This document shows positions 18,877 through 27,091 of a stretch of DNA of 64,000 bases, piece by piece. The number at the start of each line of letters is the position of its first letter. The first letter of the stretch is position 1. The notes below the pieces were generated by a model. It did not search any database. It was given only the letters and a program-made list of their open reading frames with translations, and was not told the origin of the DNA. The translations under genes were made by a program, and so were the position numbers. The stretch covers positions 1 to 64,000 of the forward strand of contig JAPOYI010000245.1 in the NCBI GenBank assembly GCA_026706665.1. Reading direction: 5' to 3'. Source of the stretch: Gammaproteobacteria bacterium (GTDB lineage Bacteria; Pseudomonadota; Gammaproteobacteria; Pseudomonadales; Azotimanducaceae).

Positions 18877-19737
18877 ATGAAGAGATGGACCATATCCCTG
18901 GTATGCGTTTTTGCCGCAGTCACGGTGTCGGCTGCAGCGCCGGAGACCGACGAGTCGGTTGAGGACCGCTTGGAAAAGGCTCGGGAGATGCTTGACCAGG
19001 CGGCTGGAGAGTTCGCCGAGCACGTCACCGAATATGTCGGCCAGTTCGATGTGGAGCGGTGGTCCGACCGACCGTTCCTGGGCATCGTGATCGCGACCCA
19101 GGATGAAGAGGGTGTTCGGGTAGCCAGCGTCACGCCGGGCGGTGGTGCCGAAGATGCCGGGATCAGACCGGAGGATCTTGTGATACGCGTCAACAAGGCC
19201 CGTCTCACCGGCTCGCAGGCGCCGATCGTGCTGCTGCACGAGGCGTTGGACCGTGTCGAGAAAGACGAAACGGTCGAAGTGGAACTGTTGCGTGACGGCG
19301 AGACGATGACGGTGGACGTGGCCCCGCAAATGGGCATCATGGCCCATGTCCTGAATATGCGACCCGCCACTCCCTTGCGCTTTGCGTCTCCCTCGAACAT
19401 CTGGTCGGGGTGGAACGAACGCCGCCACGAGCAGGCATTCGGTTTCAAGCTTGTCGATATCGGCGAAACGCTGGGGGCTTACTTCGGTGTCGATAGTGGG
19501 GTGCTCGTACTGACGGCGGAGGATGCCGGCGACTTGCTGCCAGGCGATATCGTGCAACGGGTAGGTGAAGATGAGGTGGCCGACGCGGAAGGGGCCTACA
19601 TGGCGCTTGCGGAAGCCGAGGAGCCGACCAACGTCGTGGTACGAAGGAGTGGCAAGCGGAAGACGCTGACCATCGATCCGATCGAAGGCGTGAAGGTGCG
19701 CAAGTCGATCGAATTCACCGGCAGAGCCGGAGGGTAG
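18877..19737 (+). CDS. Secreted PDZ-domain protein
   Basis: Protein of 286 residues with a signal peptide (MKRWTISLVCVFAAVTVSAAA) and two PDZ-like domains: residues about 65-150 (FLGIVIATQDEEGVRVASV, then DAGIRPEDLVIRVN) and about 190-265 (GAYFGVDSGVLVL, then DLLPGDIVQRVGEDEV). There is no trypsin-like protease domain, so it is not a DegP-type protease. The start ATG 18877 has GAGAGG six bases before it. It follows the putative anti-sigma gene by 24 bases, so it is likely part of the same operon and may sense or tether envelope proteins. Confidence 0.8.
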   Translation: MKRWTISLVCVFAAVTVSAAAPETDESVEDRLEKAREMLDQAAGEFAEHVTEYVGQFDVERWSDRPFLGIVIATQDEEGVRVASVTPGGGAEDAGIRPEDLVIRVNKARLTGSQAPIVLLHEALDRVEKDETVEVELLRDGETMTVDVAPQMGIMAHVLNMRPATPLRFASPSNIWSGWNERRHEQAFGFKLVDIGETLGAYFGVDSGVLVLTAEDAGDLLPGDIVQRVGEDEVADAEGAYMALAEAEEPTNVVVRRSGKRKTLTIDPIEGVKVRKSIEFTGRAGG

Positions 19738-19755
19738 CCCGAATCAGGCGGAGGT

Positions 19756-21618
19756 CTACTCGGCTTCCGCCTCCTCGATCCTCTCCTGGACTTCCAGCCA
19801 GGCGGTCTCCGCCTCGGCCAGCTCTTTCCTCACTCTGCCTCGCCGGGCCAGCATCTCGCTGATGCGCTCCGGCGAGGCAAGTTCGTAGGTGGCACTGGCA
19901 CCGAGCACCGTGTTGAGTTCGTCGAGTTCGTCTCCGCACCGAGACATGTCCCGCTCGAGAGCGTCCCTTCGTTGCCGCAAGGGCCGCGACGCTTCGCGCC
20001 TTTCGGCCCGCTTGCGTCGTAGCGCCCGTTTCTGATCCTCCTGCCGTTTCGCTTCAGGACGCTTTCGCATCTCGGCGTAAGCGTCGATGTCGTTTTCGAA
20101 TCGCGTCACAGTCCCGTTCGCCACGAGCCACAGGTCGTCCACGCACTCTCGCAGCAGGTGGCGGTCATGCGACACCAGCAGCAGCGCGCCGTCATATTCC
20201 TGGAGCGCGACGGCGAGGGCTTCGCGCATGTCGAGGTCCAGGTGATTGGTCGGTTCGTCGAGTAGCAGGACGGCGGGTTTCGAGCGGGCGATCAGGGCGA
20301 GCACGAGGCGTGCTCTCTCGCCGCCGGAAAGCGTCGCCGCCGGACGCATCGCGAGATCACTGCCGAAGCCCCAGCCACCCAGGTAGTCACGCGCGGCCTG
20401 ATTGCTGATCGCATCTCCGGGGACGGCCAGCATGTTGGCCAGGCCCGACTTCCCGGCATCCAGCGTTTCCATCTGGTGCTGCGCGAAGTAACCGGCGCTG
20501 CCGGTGCGCTCGAAATCTCCGTCAAGCACGATCATCTCTCCCGCGAGGACCTTCAGCAGCGTCGTCTTGCCGGCGCCGTTGACGCCGAGAATCCCGATGC
20601 GGTCCCGTGCGTAGACTCGTAAGGTCAGGTCGTGGAGGATCGGCGTACCGTCGTATCCGATGGAAGCGTCGTCGACGGAAATGATCGGGTTCGGCAGCTT
20701 GTCGGGGTTCGGGAACGCGAATCGATAGGGGGATTCGGCGAGCACCGGGGCGACGCGGGCCATTCGGTCCAGCGCCTTCAGGCGGCTCTGTACCTGTCGC
20801 GCCTTCGTTGCCTTCGCGCGGAACCGGTCCGCGAACTGGTGAATGCGGGCGATCTCTTTTTGCTGCCTCTCGTACAGGGCGGCCTGCCGTGTCAGCCCTT
20901 CCGCTCGCCGGCGTTCATAGGTGGAGTAGTTGCCCGAATACAAGTTTGTCTGGCCGTCCGCCACATGCACGATCTCTTCGCAGACGGCGTCGAGGAAGTC
21001 GCGATCATGGGAGATCGTAAGCAGCGTGCCGGGATATCGGCCGAGCCATGTCTCCAGCCAGAGCGAAGCGTCGAGGTCTAGGTGATTGGTGGGCTCGTCG
21101 AGCAGCAACAGGTCGGATGGCGCCATCAACGTGCGCGCGAGGTTCAGCCGAATGCGCCATCCGCCGGAGAATTGGCGGTGTGACTTGTGGACATCGTCGC
21201 CCCGAAAGCCGAGTCCATGGAGGATCGCTCCGGCGCGCGCGGGGGCGTCATAGCCTCCCATGTCCTCGAAACTGGAGAGGAGATTCGCCAGTCCCTCGTG
21301 ATCGCCCTCGTGCGCCGCTTTCTCGATCTTCGCCTCGACCCGGCGCAGTCGGCGGTCGCCGTCGATCACGAAGTCCAGCGCCTGCCGGGGACTGGGCGCG
21401 ATATGCTGATCGAGCGTTGCCACGCGCCATCCGCGGGGATAGACGACGTCCCCCTCCTCCGGCGTCAGCCGCCGCAGGATGAGTTCGAACAGCGTGGTCT
21501 TGCCCGCGCCGTTGCGTCCGACGACGCCAACGGAGTGTCCGGCATGCACCGTGGCACTGGCATCTTCAAAAAGAAGTTTGCCGCCGCGTTTGAGCACGAT
21601 GTTCCGAAGTTGCAGCAT
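19756..21618 (-). CDS. yheS: ABC-F family ATPase (YheS-like)
   Basis: Soluble ABC-F protein of 620 residues with two ATPase cassettes and no membrane domain; relatives act on the ribosome. Walker A sites are GRNGAGKTT near the start and GVNGAGKTT near residue 345, signatures are FSGGWR and LSGGER, and Walker B segments read LLLLDEPTNHLDL and VLLLDEPTNHLDL. The linker between cassettes (about 240-310) is rich in charged helix as in the family. The tail from about 525 is a basic coiled coil. Gene symbol is by best family resemblance; Uup is a less likely alternative. Confidence 0.9.
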   Translation of the reverse strand: MLQLRNIVLKRGGKLLFEDASATVHAGHSVGVVGRNGAGKTTLFELILRRLTPEEGDVVYPRGWRVATLDQHIAPSPRQALDFVIDGDRRLRRVEAKIEKAAHEGDHEGLANLLSSFEDMGGYDAPARAGAILHGLGFRGDDVHKSHRQFSGGWRIRLNLARTLMAPSDLLLLDEPTNHLDLDASLWLETWLGRYPGTLLTISHDRDFLDAVCEEIVHVADGQTNLYSGNYSTYERRRAEGLTRQAALYERQQKEIARIHQFADRFRAKATKARQVQSRLKALDRMARVAPVLAESPYRFAFPNPDKLPNPIISVDDASIGYDGTPILHDLTLRVYARDRIGILGVNGAGKTTLLKVLAGEMIVLDGDFERTGSAGYFAQHQMETLDAGKSGLANMLAVPGDAISNQAARDYLGGWGFGSDLAMRPAATLSGGERARLVLALIARSKPAVLLLDEPTNHLDLDMREALAVALQEYDGALLLVSHDRHLLRECVDDLWLVANGTVTRFENDIDAYAEMRKRPEAKRQEDQKRALRRKRAERREASRPLRQRRDALERDMSRCGDELDELNTVLGASATYELASPERISEMLARRGRVRKELAEAETAWLEVQERIEEAEAE

Positions 21619-21662
21619 GGGTCTTTCGTTCTAAAATGCGCGGACGCGATCAGGAGGCCAGA

Positions 21663-22007
21663 ATGAGCCAGGAAACCATCGACACGATCAAGTCGCAGAT
21701 CGAGGGCAACCCGATCTTGCTCTATATGAAAGGCTCGCCGCAAGCGCCGATGTGCGGGTTTTCGGCGCAGACGGTGCAGTGTCTCATAGCCTGCGGTGAA
21801 CGTTTCGCCTACGTCGACATCCTGAGCAACCCCGATATCCGCGCCACCCTCCCCGAGTACGCGAACTGGCCGACCTTCCCGCAGCTCTACGTCAACGGCG
21901 AATTGGTGGGCGGTTGCGACATAGTGACCGAGATGTTCCAGGCTGGCGAACTGCAGCCCCTGATCAAGGAAGCCGCGGTGCCCGAAGACGAGGAACACAC
22001 GGCCTAG
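21663..22007 (+). CDS. grxD: Monothiol glutaredoxin (Grx4 type)
   Basis: Iron-sulphur cluster carrier of 114 residues. The monothiol active site CGFS appears in APMCGFSAQTVQCL, the glutathione-contact lysine in LLYMKGSPQ, and the later motifs are NWPTFPQLYVNGELVGGCDI. The ATG at 21663 has a perfect AGGAGG five bases before it. The gene stands alone, between the divergent ABC-F gene and a DNA glycosylase that starts 21 bases downstream. Confidence 0.95.
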   Translation: MSQETIDTIKSQIEGNPILLYMKGSPQAPMCGFSAQTVQCLIACGERFAYVDILSNPDIRATLPEYANWPTFPQLYVNGELVGGCDIVTEMFQAGELQPLIKEAAVPEDEEHTA

Positions 22008-22028
22008 GGGGCTCATCGAATCGCGCGC

Positions 22029-22589
22029 GTGGACCGGGCATTTTTCTGTCGGGACCCTCGCGAAGTCGCCCGTGATCTGCTCGGGGCGATGCTGGTCAAC
22101 GGTCCTGTCGCCGGGCGCATCGTCGAAACCGAAGCTTATCTATCCAAGGGTGATCCGGCCGCCCATGCCTGGCGCGGCCGGACGAAGCGCACCGAGGTGC
22201 TGTTCGGCCCTCCCGGATACGCCTATGTCTTTCGGACCCGCCAGCACTGTTGCCTGAACGTGGTTGCCGAGGACGGCGACGTGCCGGGGTGCGTGCTCGT
22301 CCGGGCGGTAGCGCCCATCGTTGGCATCGACGTGATGCGCAAACGCCGCGGCGGTCTGCCGGACACGCTGTTGACCAACGGGCCGGCGAAACTTTGCCAA
22401 GCGTTCGACATCGACATGCGGCACTACGGTGTGGACCTGTGCGGCGGCGAGGGTCTCCATGTCGATCAAGGGCCGGTGGGCGATGCGCCGAATGTGACGA
22501 CCGGCCCTCGCATTGGCGTTGGCGCTGCGAAGAACGCGCCCTTGCGCTACTACGTGACCGATGACCCCTTCGTGTCTCGACGGGAGTGA
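22029..22589 (+). CDS. mpg: 3-methyladenine DNA glycosylase (AAG/Mpg family)
   Basis: Base-excision repair enzyme of 186 residues of the AAG family that removes alkylated purines. Landmarks are the catalytic-site segment IVETEAYLSKGDPAAHAW, the GPPGYAYVFRTRQHCCLNVV strand pair, GCVLVRAVAPI and the NGPAKLCQAFDI loop. The start is GTG at 22029, giving MDRAFFCRDPREVARDLLG, which is the family opening; no ATG is available. It follows grxD by 21 bases, so co-transcription is possible. Confidence 0.92.
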   Translation: MDRAFFCRDPREVARDLLGAMLVNGPVAGRIVETEAYLSKGDPAAHAWRGRTKRTEVLFGPPGYAYVFRTRQHCCLNVVAEDGDVPGCVLVRAVAPIVGIDVMRKRRGGLPDTLLTNGPAKLCQAFDIDMRHYGVDLCGGEGLHVDQGPVGDAPNVTTGPRIGVGAAKNAPLRYYVTDDPFVSRRE

Positions 22590-22719
22590 CACAGCCTGTC
22601 GGGTTCCCTTCACTTGTTCGATGCCAGTGCATCAAGTGCATGAGAATCGTTGCTACGCATACTCGGGTGCCCAATGCCTCCGCGCCCTTGACGAACCCGC
22701 CGTGGGATATCAGTATCTG

Positions 22720-22729
22720 CCAATATTGG
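22720..22729. promoter_or_regulatory. Likely operator of the ParDE operon
   Basis: CCAATATTGG is a perfect 10-base palindrome 20 bases before the antitoxin start. ParD antitoxins autoregulate by binding palindromes in this position, so it is a reasonable operator candidate. It has not been tested against other sites. Confidence 0.4.
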
Positions 22730-22749
22730 ACATGACCAAGCGTGAGCGA

Positions 22750-22992
22750 ATGCCGAATGTACACCTGACTCAGCCGATGGAAGCCTATGTCAGAAACCAG
22801 ATCAGATCGGGTGCCTATGCCAATCTCAGCGAGGTCGTACGTGCAGGAGTGCGCTTGCTCATGGAGCGGGACGGCGCGCGGCAGTTCTATGCGTTGAAGG
22901 AGGACCTGGAAGAGGCCGTGCGAGAGGCCGAAGCGGGCGGGTTCGACGAGTTCGATCCAGAGGCCTATGAACCGGATTCCGCCGCGAGATAG
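22750..22992 (+). CDS. parD: ParD-family antitoxin
   Basis: Ribbon-helix-helix antitoxin of 80 residues. The opening MPNVHLTQPMEAYVRNQI and SGAYANLSEVVRAGVRLL are characteristic ParD: a beta strand, then two helices that grip the operator. The C-terminus is acidic (EAVREAEAGGFDEFDPEAY) and would wrap the toxin. ATG 22750 was chosen for its canonical opening; ATG 22732 would add six residues. A ParE-type toxin follows after five bases. Confidence 0.9.
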   Translation: MPNVHLTQPMEAYVRNQIRSGAYANLSEVVRAGVRLLMERDGARQFYALKEDLEEAVREAEAGGFDEFDPEAYEPDSAAR

Positions 22993-22997
22993 TCCGC

Positions 22998-23315
22998 ATG
23001 GCGATCAAGCTGTCCCGATTGGCGCAGCGCGATCTGGATGAAATCCGGCGGTACACGGTGGAGACATGGGGCCGGCCCCAATGGTTAACCTACTACCGGG
23101 GTTTGGTGCGAACCTTTGACGGGATAACGGCGAATCCGGACAGGGGCCGTGATCGAAGCCTTTTCGCGCCAGGCCTGCGCTCGGTGAACTACGGGAGGCA
23201 CGTCATATTCTATGCCCGGATCGCTGCGGCTGACGGTGAGCCGGTGATCCTGCGGATTGTTCATGGGCGCCGCAATTTGCCGGCCCTGGTGTATTACGAG
23301 GATATTGGCGGGTGA
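22998..23315 (+). CDS. parE: ParE-family toxin
   Basis: Toxin of 105 residues of the RelE/ParE superfamily; ParE proteins poison DNA gyrase. The opening IKLSRLAQRDLDEIRRYTVETWG, the LRSVNYGRHVIFYA strands and ILRIVHGRRN near the end match the family. It lies five bases after parD. The toxin is intact and has an intact antitoxin, unlike the locus at 1.5 kb. Confidence 0.9.
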   Translation: MAIKLSRLAQRDLDEIRRYTVETWGRPQWLTYYRGLVRTFDGITANPDRGRDRSLFAPGLRSVNYGRHVIFYARIAAADGEPVILRIVHGRRNLPALVYYEDIGG

Positions 23316-23398
23316 TAGTGCTGCTGACTGTCGCCGGGCGCCTCGCGTTAATGGAACTCCAGCGACCCAGGGCGTGGCGTGCCGATGATGGCGATGTA

Positions 23399-24916
23399 TC
23401 AGGCGTTGCCCGCCATCGACTCCGTAAGCCGCGCACGCACCTCGCGCCGCAGCAGTTTCCCCGTCTCGTTGTAGGGCAGTTCGTCCCAGAACTCGAGCCG
23501 CTCGGGCACGCGGGAGGAACGCATCCGGTCCCGGACCCATTGCTGCAGCGACTCGACTGTGGCGTCGTGCTTCAACACCACGACGCCGACGACCGCCTCT
23601 CCCCACTCTTCGTCCGGCACGCCGACGATGGCGACATCGCCCACTGCGTTATGCGTCAACATGACGTCTTCGATTTCGCCCGGCGACATGTTTTCGCCGC
23701 CGCGCACGATGACGTCGTCGGCGCGGCCCTCCAGGAACAGGTAGCCCTCGTCGTCAAGGAAGCCGCCGTCCCGGGTGGGGAACCACCCCTCGTCATCGGT
23801 CAGCCTGCCGATGCCTTCGTATTCGCCGGATACCTGTTCGCCCCGAACGTAGATCTCACCGTGCTCGTGTGGACCGAGGACGTGGCCTTCATCGTCACGG
23901 ATCTCTATCTGGATGCCCGGCAACGGCACGCCGACGGAAGCGAGCCTGCGGCGACCGGCCCGGTCTTCGCTGGCCGCCGCCCTGCGGTGATCGTCCGGTC
24001 CCAGCACCGTGATGGTCGAACTGGTTTCGGTAAGGCCGTAGGCGTTGGTGAAGTCGGTGTCCGGGAACAATGTCATCGCCCGTTCGATGACCGGCAGCGG
24101 CATCTTCCCGCCCCCGTAGGAGAGCGATTGCAGGTGTGGCATCTGCGCGTGGTGTTCGTGTTCAAGTTCTTCGACGATGCGCCGCAACATCGTGGGAACG
24201 ACAAAGGCGGTGGTGACCTCTTCGGCGCGTGCCAGCTCGATCCAGGCTTGTGGCGTGAAGTTGGCGAGCTGTACGGCGCGGCGGCCGGAATAGACGGAGC
24301 TCAGGACTGCGGCTATACCCGCGACATGGTAGGGAGGCACGCAGATGAGCGCGGTTTCCGAAGTGTCGGCGGACATGAAGTCGACGGACCCGAGAATGTA
24401 GGAGACGAGGTGTCGCTGTCGCAGCACCGCCGCCTTCGGCGCACCTGTGGTACCGCTGGTGAATAGCAGCGCCGCCGTGTCGTCGCCGTCCATCGACCAG
24501 GGTTCGGCGCCGTTGGCGGACCCGTTCCGGGCCAGGTCGAGGAACTCGCTGCGGGAGTGCCAGCGCACGATCGACTCGGTGTGGAAGTGCTCGATGTGGT
24601 CTTCGTCCGTCACCAGGTAGGCCGGCTTGACCCGCTCCACCAGTCCATCGATCTCGTCGTCGGTGAGGCGGTAGCTGATGGGGACATACGGCATGCCGGC
24701 CCAGCTCGACGCGAACAGGCCGATCGGGATCGCCAGGTTCGAGACGTCGAGGATCGCAAACCGGGACGCCTCGGATGTGCGCAGGTCGTTGGCGGCGTTC
24801 GAGGCCGCGTCGAACAGGCCCTGGTAGGTGATCGATTGCTGTGCCTCGGCGTCAACGAAGGCGACGCGGTCTCCGTATCCCGCGACCGCCATCTCCAGCA
24901 GCATCATGATGTTCAA
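23399..24916 (-). CDS. Acyl-CoA synthetase, AMP-forming
   Basis: Ligase of 505 residues of the ANL superfamily that activates a carboxylic acid as an acyl-AMP and then a CoA ester. The P-loop reads ALLFTSGTTGAPKAAVL, the adenine motif is NAYGLTETSS, and the hinge is GRADDVIVRGGENMSPGEIE; the catalytic lysine lies in ETGKLLRREV. The substrate is not identifiable; medium-chain or aromatic acids are possible. A small conserved-looking protein is encoded just upstream on the same strand and is probably co-transcribed. Confidence 0.9.
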   Translation of the reverse strand: MNIMMLLEMAVAGYGDRVAFVDAEAQQSITYQGLFDAASNAANDLRTSEASRFAILDVSNLAIPIGLFASSWAGMPYVPISYRLTDDEIDGLVERVKPAYLVTDEDHIEHFHTESIVRWHSRSEFLDLARNGSANGAEPWSMDGDDTAALLFTSGTTGAPKAAVLRQRHLVSYILGSVDFMSADTSETALICVPPYHVAGIAAVLSSVYSGRRAVQLANFTPQAWIELARAEEVTTAFVVPTMLRRIVEELEHEHHAQMPHLQSLSYGGGKMPLPVIERAMTLFPDTDFTNAYGLTETSSTITVLGPDDHRRAAASEDRAGRRRLASVGVPLPGIQIEIRDDEGHVLGPHEHGEIYVRGEQVSGEYEGIGRLTDDEGWFPTRDGGFLDDEGYLFLEGRADDVIVRGGENMSPGEIEDVMLTHNAVGDVAIVGVPDEEWGEAVVGVVVLKHDATVESLQQWVRDRMRSSRVPERLEFWDELPYNETGKLLRREVRARLTESMAGNA

Positions 24917-24993
24917 GGGTGTATCCCCATCGGAGAGGCTATCTCCCGCGCCCGCATGCCGCCGCGCGAGGCCTCAAGCCCCATGGTGTCCAG

Positions 24994-25299
24994 TCAGTCT
25001 GTTTTCGGGAGCTTCGTGGCGTCCTTCACCTTCATCGCGGCACCTCCGGCCCACAGTGACCCCTCGCCGGCCTTGACGCACAACACTTCGAGGCTTCCTT
25101 CCTCGTTCGTGTAGCGCTTGCCGATCACGGAACCATCGGCGTGATCCCGGTGCACGCTTCCGCCGTTGCCGTCGCCGCCCTGGCTCATGGGTTCGCCGCC
25201 GCATTTGATCTCAACGTCTTCCGACGGCGCGGTGATGATCATGATCTCGGTCGTGCAGACCGTGCTCTTGAGCCGGGTTCCAGGCGTCAGGCTCCCCAT
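24994..25299 (-). CDS. Small protein of unknown function upstream of the acyl-CoA ligase
   Basis: Protein of 101 residues that I cannot name. It opens MGSLTPGTRLKSTVCTTEIM and contains IKCGGEPMSQ and LEVLCVKAGEGSL. Three cysteines lie near residues 15, 33 and 74, which could bind metal or a cluster, but no known motif is complete. No signal peptide or membrane segment is visible. It lies 77 bases ahead of the acyl-CoA ligase on the same strand, and I have the impression of similar proteins beside such ligases in other bacteria, which I cannot check here. Confidence 0.6.
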   Translation of the reverse strand: MGSLTPGTRLKSTVCTTEIMIITAPSEDVEIKCGGEPMSQGGDGNGGSVHRDHADGSVIGKRYTNEEGSLEVLCVKAGEGSLWAGGAAMKVKDATKLPKTD

Positions 25300-25495
25300 C
25301 GCATTCCTCCTGGTCTCTTGCCGAACCTGCGGATTCTACAAGATGAATCGTTGCCGCACAGTGCAGCATGGGCCACGATGCGTGAGCCGACGTACGCATC
25401 CGGCGGCTCGAATCGAAACAGAGTGGACGATCGGAGAGCACCTAGTAGACTATCCGATGGCAGTCCTTTCGAACCGTCGTGCAAGTTGGCCCCCG

Positions 25496-26248
25496 ATGAT
25501 CGAAACCATTCAGTTCGGTACGTTGGAGGGGCCTATAGTCCGATTGCCGGGACGAGGGTCTCACATGACGGGTCGCGGGTGGGCACACACAACGGCGGGG
25601 ATTGTATCTGTAGCCTTCAAGCGCATACCTCACCACCAACTTGTGAGGGAAGTCCTGTGCAACCTTCTGGCCCAGATGGTCGGAATACCCGTTCCGACGC
25701 CTTGTGTGCTCGACATTCGCGAATCCGAATTGTGGGATGGGAAAGAGCCTTTTGTGTTTGGAACCAGCTATGAGGGTCACAGCGACCTTTTGCGGCGAGC
25801 ACGGCTCTCTCCGACGGTGGTGAATCGCCTTGTTCGGTGGCCGAGTTTCCTCGCGGCGATTGCGTTTGACGAATGGGTAGCGAACGAAGACAGAACGCCT
25901 TCGAATCTACTATTCGTCGGCGGGCGAGAGTTCCTGTTGATCGATCATGGAGAGGCACTTCCAAACTACATGAACAAAGAGACCAAGTTTCGCAACGGGT
26001 TCGCTCGGCACCTGATTGCGAGCGAGTCCGGAACTCCGCGCCAATCCCTTGCGCAACGTGTCAAGGAAGCCTGTGCGGAGTATGGCCAGTTGGACTTCAG
26101 GCAGCTGGAGACAGCAGCCTTATTGGGCTCTTGGAAGGGGAATCCCGAGTTTGGGGAGTGCGTGAGGCTGCTGCAGGATCGAGTGAACGAGCTTCCAGCT
26201 CTAATTGAGGAGGGGTTTCAAGTTGGACAAGCCCAACTTCTCGCATAA
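25496..26248 (+). CDS. HipA-like kinase-fold protein (HipA_2 type)
   Basis: Protein of 250 residues resembling the short HipA-like kinases that lack the HipA N-terminal domain. IVSVAFKRIPHHQLVREVLCNLLAQMVGIPVP gives the ATP-binding lysine and helix, DEWVANEDRTPSNLLFVGG the catalytic aspartate and asparagine, and FLLIDHGEAL the metal-binding DHG. ATG 25496 gives a compact protein; ATG 25457 adds 13 residues. It overlaps the next gene by 26 bases. Base composition is lower in GC than flanking genes, hinting at transfer. The target is unknown; HipA proper phosphorylates glutamyl-tRNA synthetase, but that need not apply. Confidence 0.75.
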   Translation: MIETIQFGTLEGPIVRLPGRGSHMTGRGWAHTTAGIVSVAFKRIPHHQLVREVLCNLLAQMVGIPVPTPCVLDIRESELWDGKEPFVFGTSYEGHSDLLRRARLSPTVVNRLVRWPSFLAAIAFDEWVANEDRTPSNLLFVGGREFLLIDHGEALPNYMNKETKFRNGFARHLIASESGTPRQSLAQRVKEACAEYGQLDFRQLETAALLGSWKGNPEFGECVRLLQDRVNELPALIEEGFQVGQAQLLA

Positions 26249-27062
26249 CGTGGCGACATCGGCGATACGGTGGGCTCCGGTTCTGCTTGAACCGATTCCT
26301 GGATCCGAGGAGCGGATCGTGATCGCGATAGCGGCGGTCAACGAGGGTGAAGCACGCTGCTCGCAGACCATCGATCCAGCGATTGCGCGAGCAGTATTCA
26401 GAGATGATCGAAAGTACGTCGCAGACCTGATCGACATCGTTACGGAGAGTTTGAGTGCTCATCTAGTGCACAACAAGTCCTTGGGACAATGGCCACCACC
26501 CGTGGAAGGCGTTTCTCTTGGCTCCGAGCAAGAGAGCAGGTATTCCGACATCGATGAATTGGTCAGGCGCGCAGGATCGATGTCAACCGTGTTCCACGGA
26601 GAGTATTTCAAACCTCAATCGAAGGATCCGAAACCAATCCGTTGGACTGATGAGGTCACCTCTATCCTGGTCAGCAGGAATGAACGGTTGAGGGACCATT
26701 TGGACGTGCGCGTACATCTTGGCCAGTATGACTCACCTGCACAATTCACGTTCCTCGATGCTTTCTTTGCCGCCAACCTAGTGACATTTTCGAAGTCAAA
26801 CCTGAAACGCCGGGTTGAACAGGCGCGGGCAGGACTCTGGAACCTGAGCTTGCTAAAGGACGGTCCCATGCTCTTTCGACCTGAGCGGAGAGAGTTGTTG
26901 GCAGGTATCGAATTCTCCGATCAAACGGCGAGCGCGAACGTGAGAGAGGCGATCGACGAGATCTCGGATGAGGCTTCCCGGCGCGATGTCTTGGTTACTG
27001 AGTTGCCGTCGCCAGAAGCAGTGGCCGAACACATCCTGCAGTACTCCTCCGCACAGGCGTGA
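26223..27062 (+). CDS. Unrecognised partner of the HipA-like gene
   Basis: Protein of 279 residues without a confident family. The TTG at 26223 is proposed as start because GAGGAGG lies ten bases before it; the frame itself opens further up. The early segment IRWAPVLLEPIPGSEERIVIAIAAV recalls the first strands of DUF3037 proteins, which commonly accompany HipA_2 genes, but the similarity is slight. It overlaps the HipA-like gene by 26 bases, so the pair is translationally coupled. No membrane segment or signal is seen. The gene ends 29 bases before the start of the selenoprotein candidate. Confidence 0.6.
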   Translation: MDKPNFSHNVATSAIRWAPVLLEPIPGSEERIVIAIAAVNEGEARCSQTIDPAIARAVFRDDRKYVADLIDIVTESLSAHLVHNKSLGQWPPPVEGVSLGSEQESRYSDIDELVRRAGSMSTVFHGEYFKPQSKDPKPIRWTDEVTSILVSRNERLRDHLDVRVHLGQYDSPAQFTFLDAFFAANLVTFSKSNLKRRVEQARAGLWNLSLLKDGPMLFRPERRELLAGIEFSDQTASANVREAIDEISDEASRRDVLVTELPSPEAVAEHILQYSSAQA

Positions 27063-27091
27063 AGGGCGAAGAACTTCCCGATCATCCCTGC

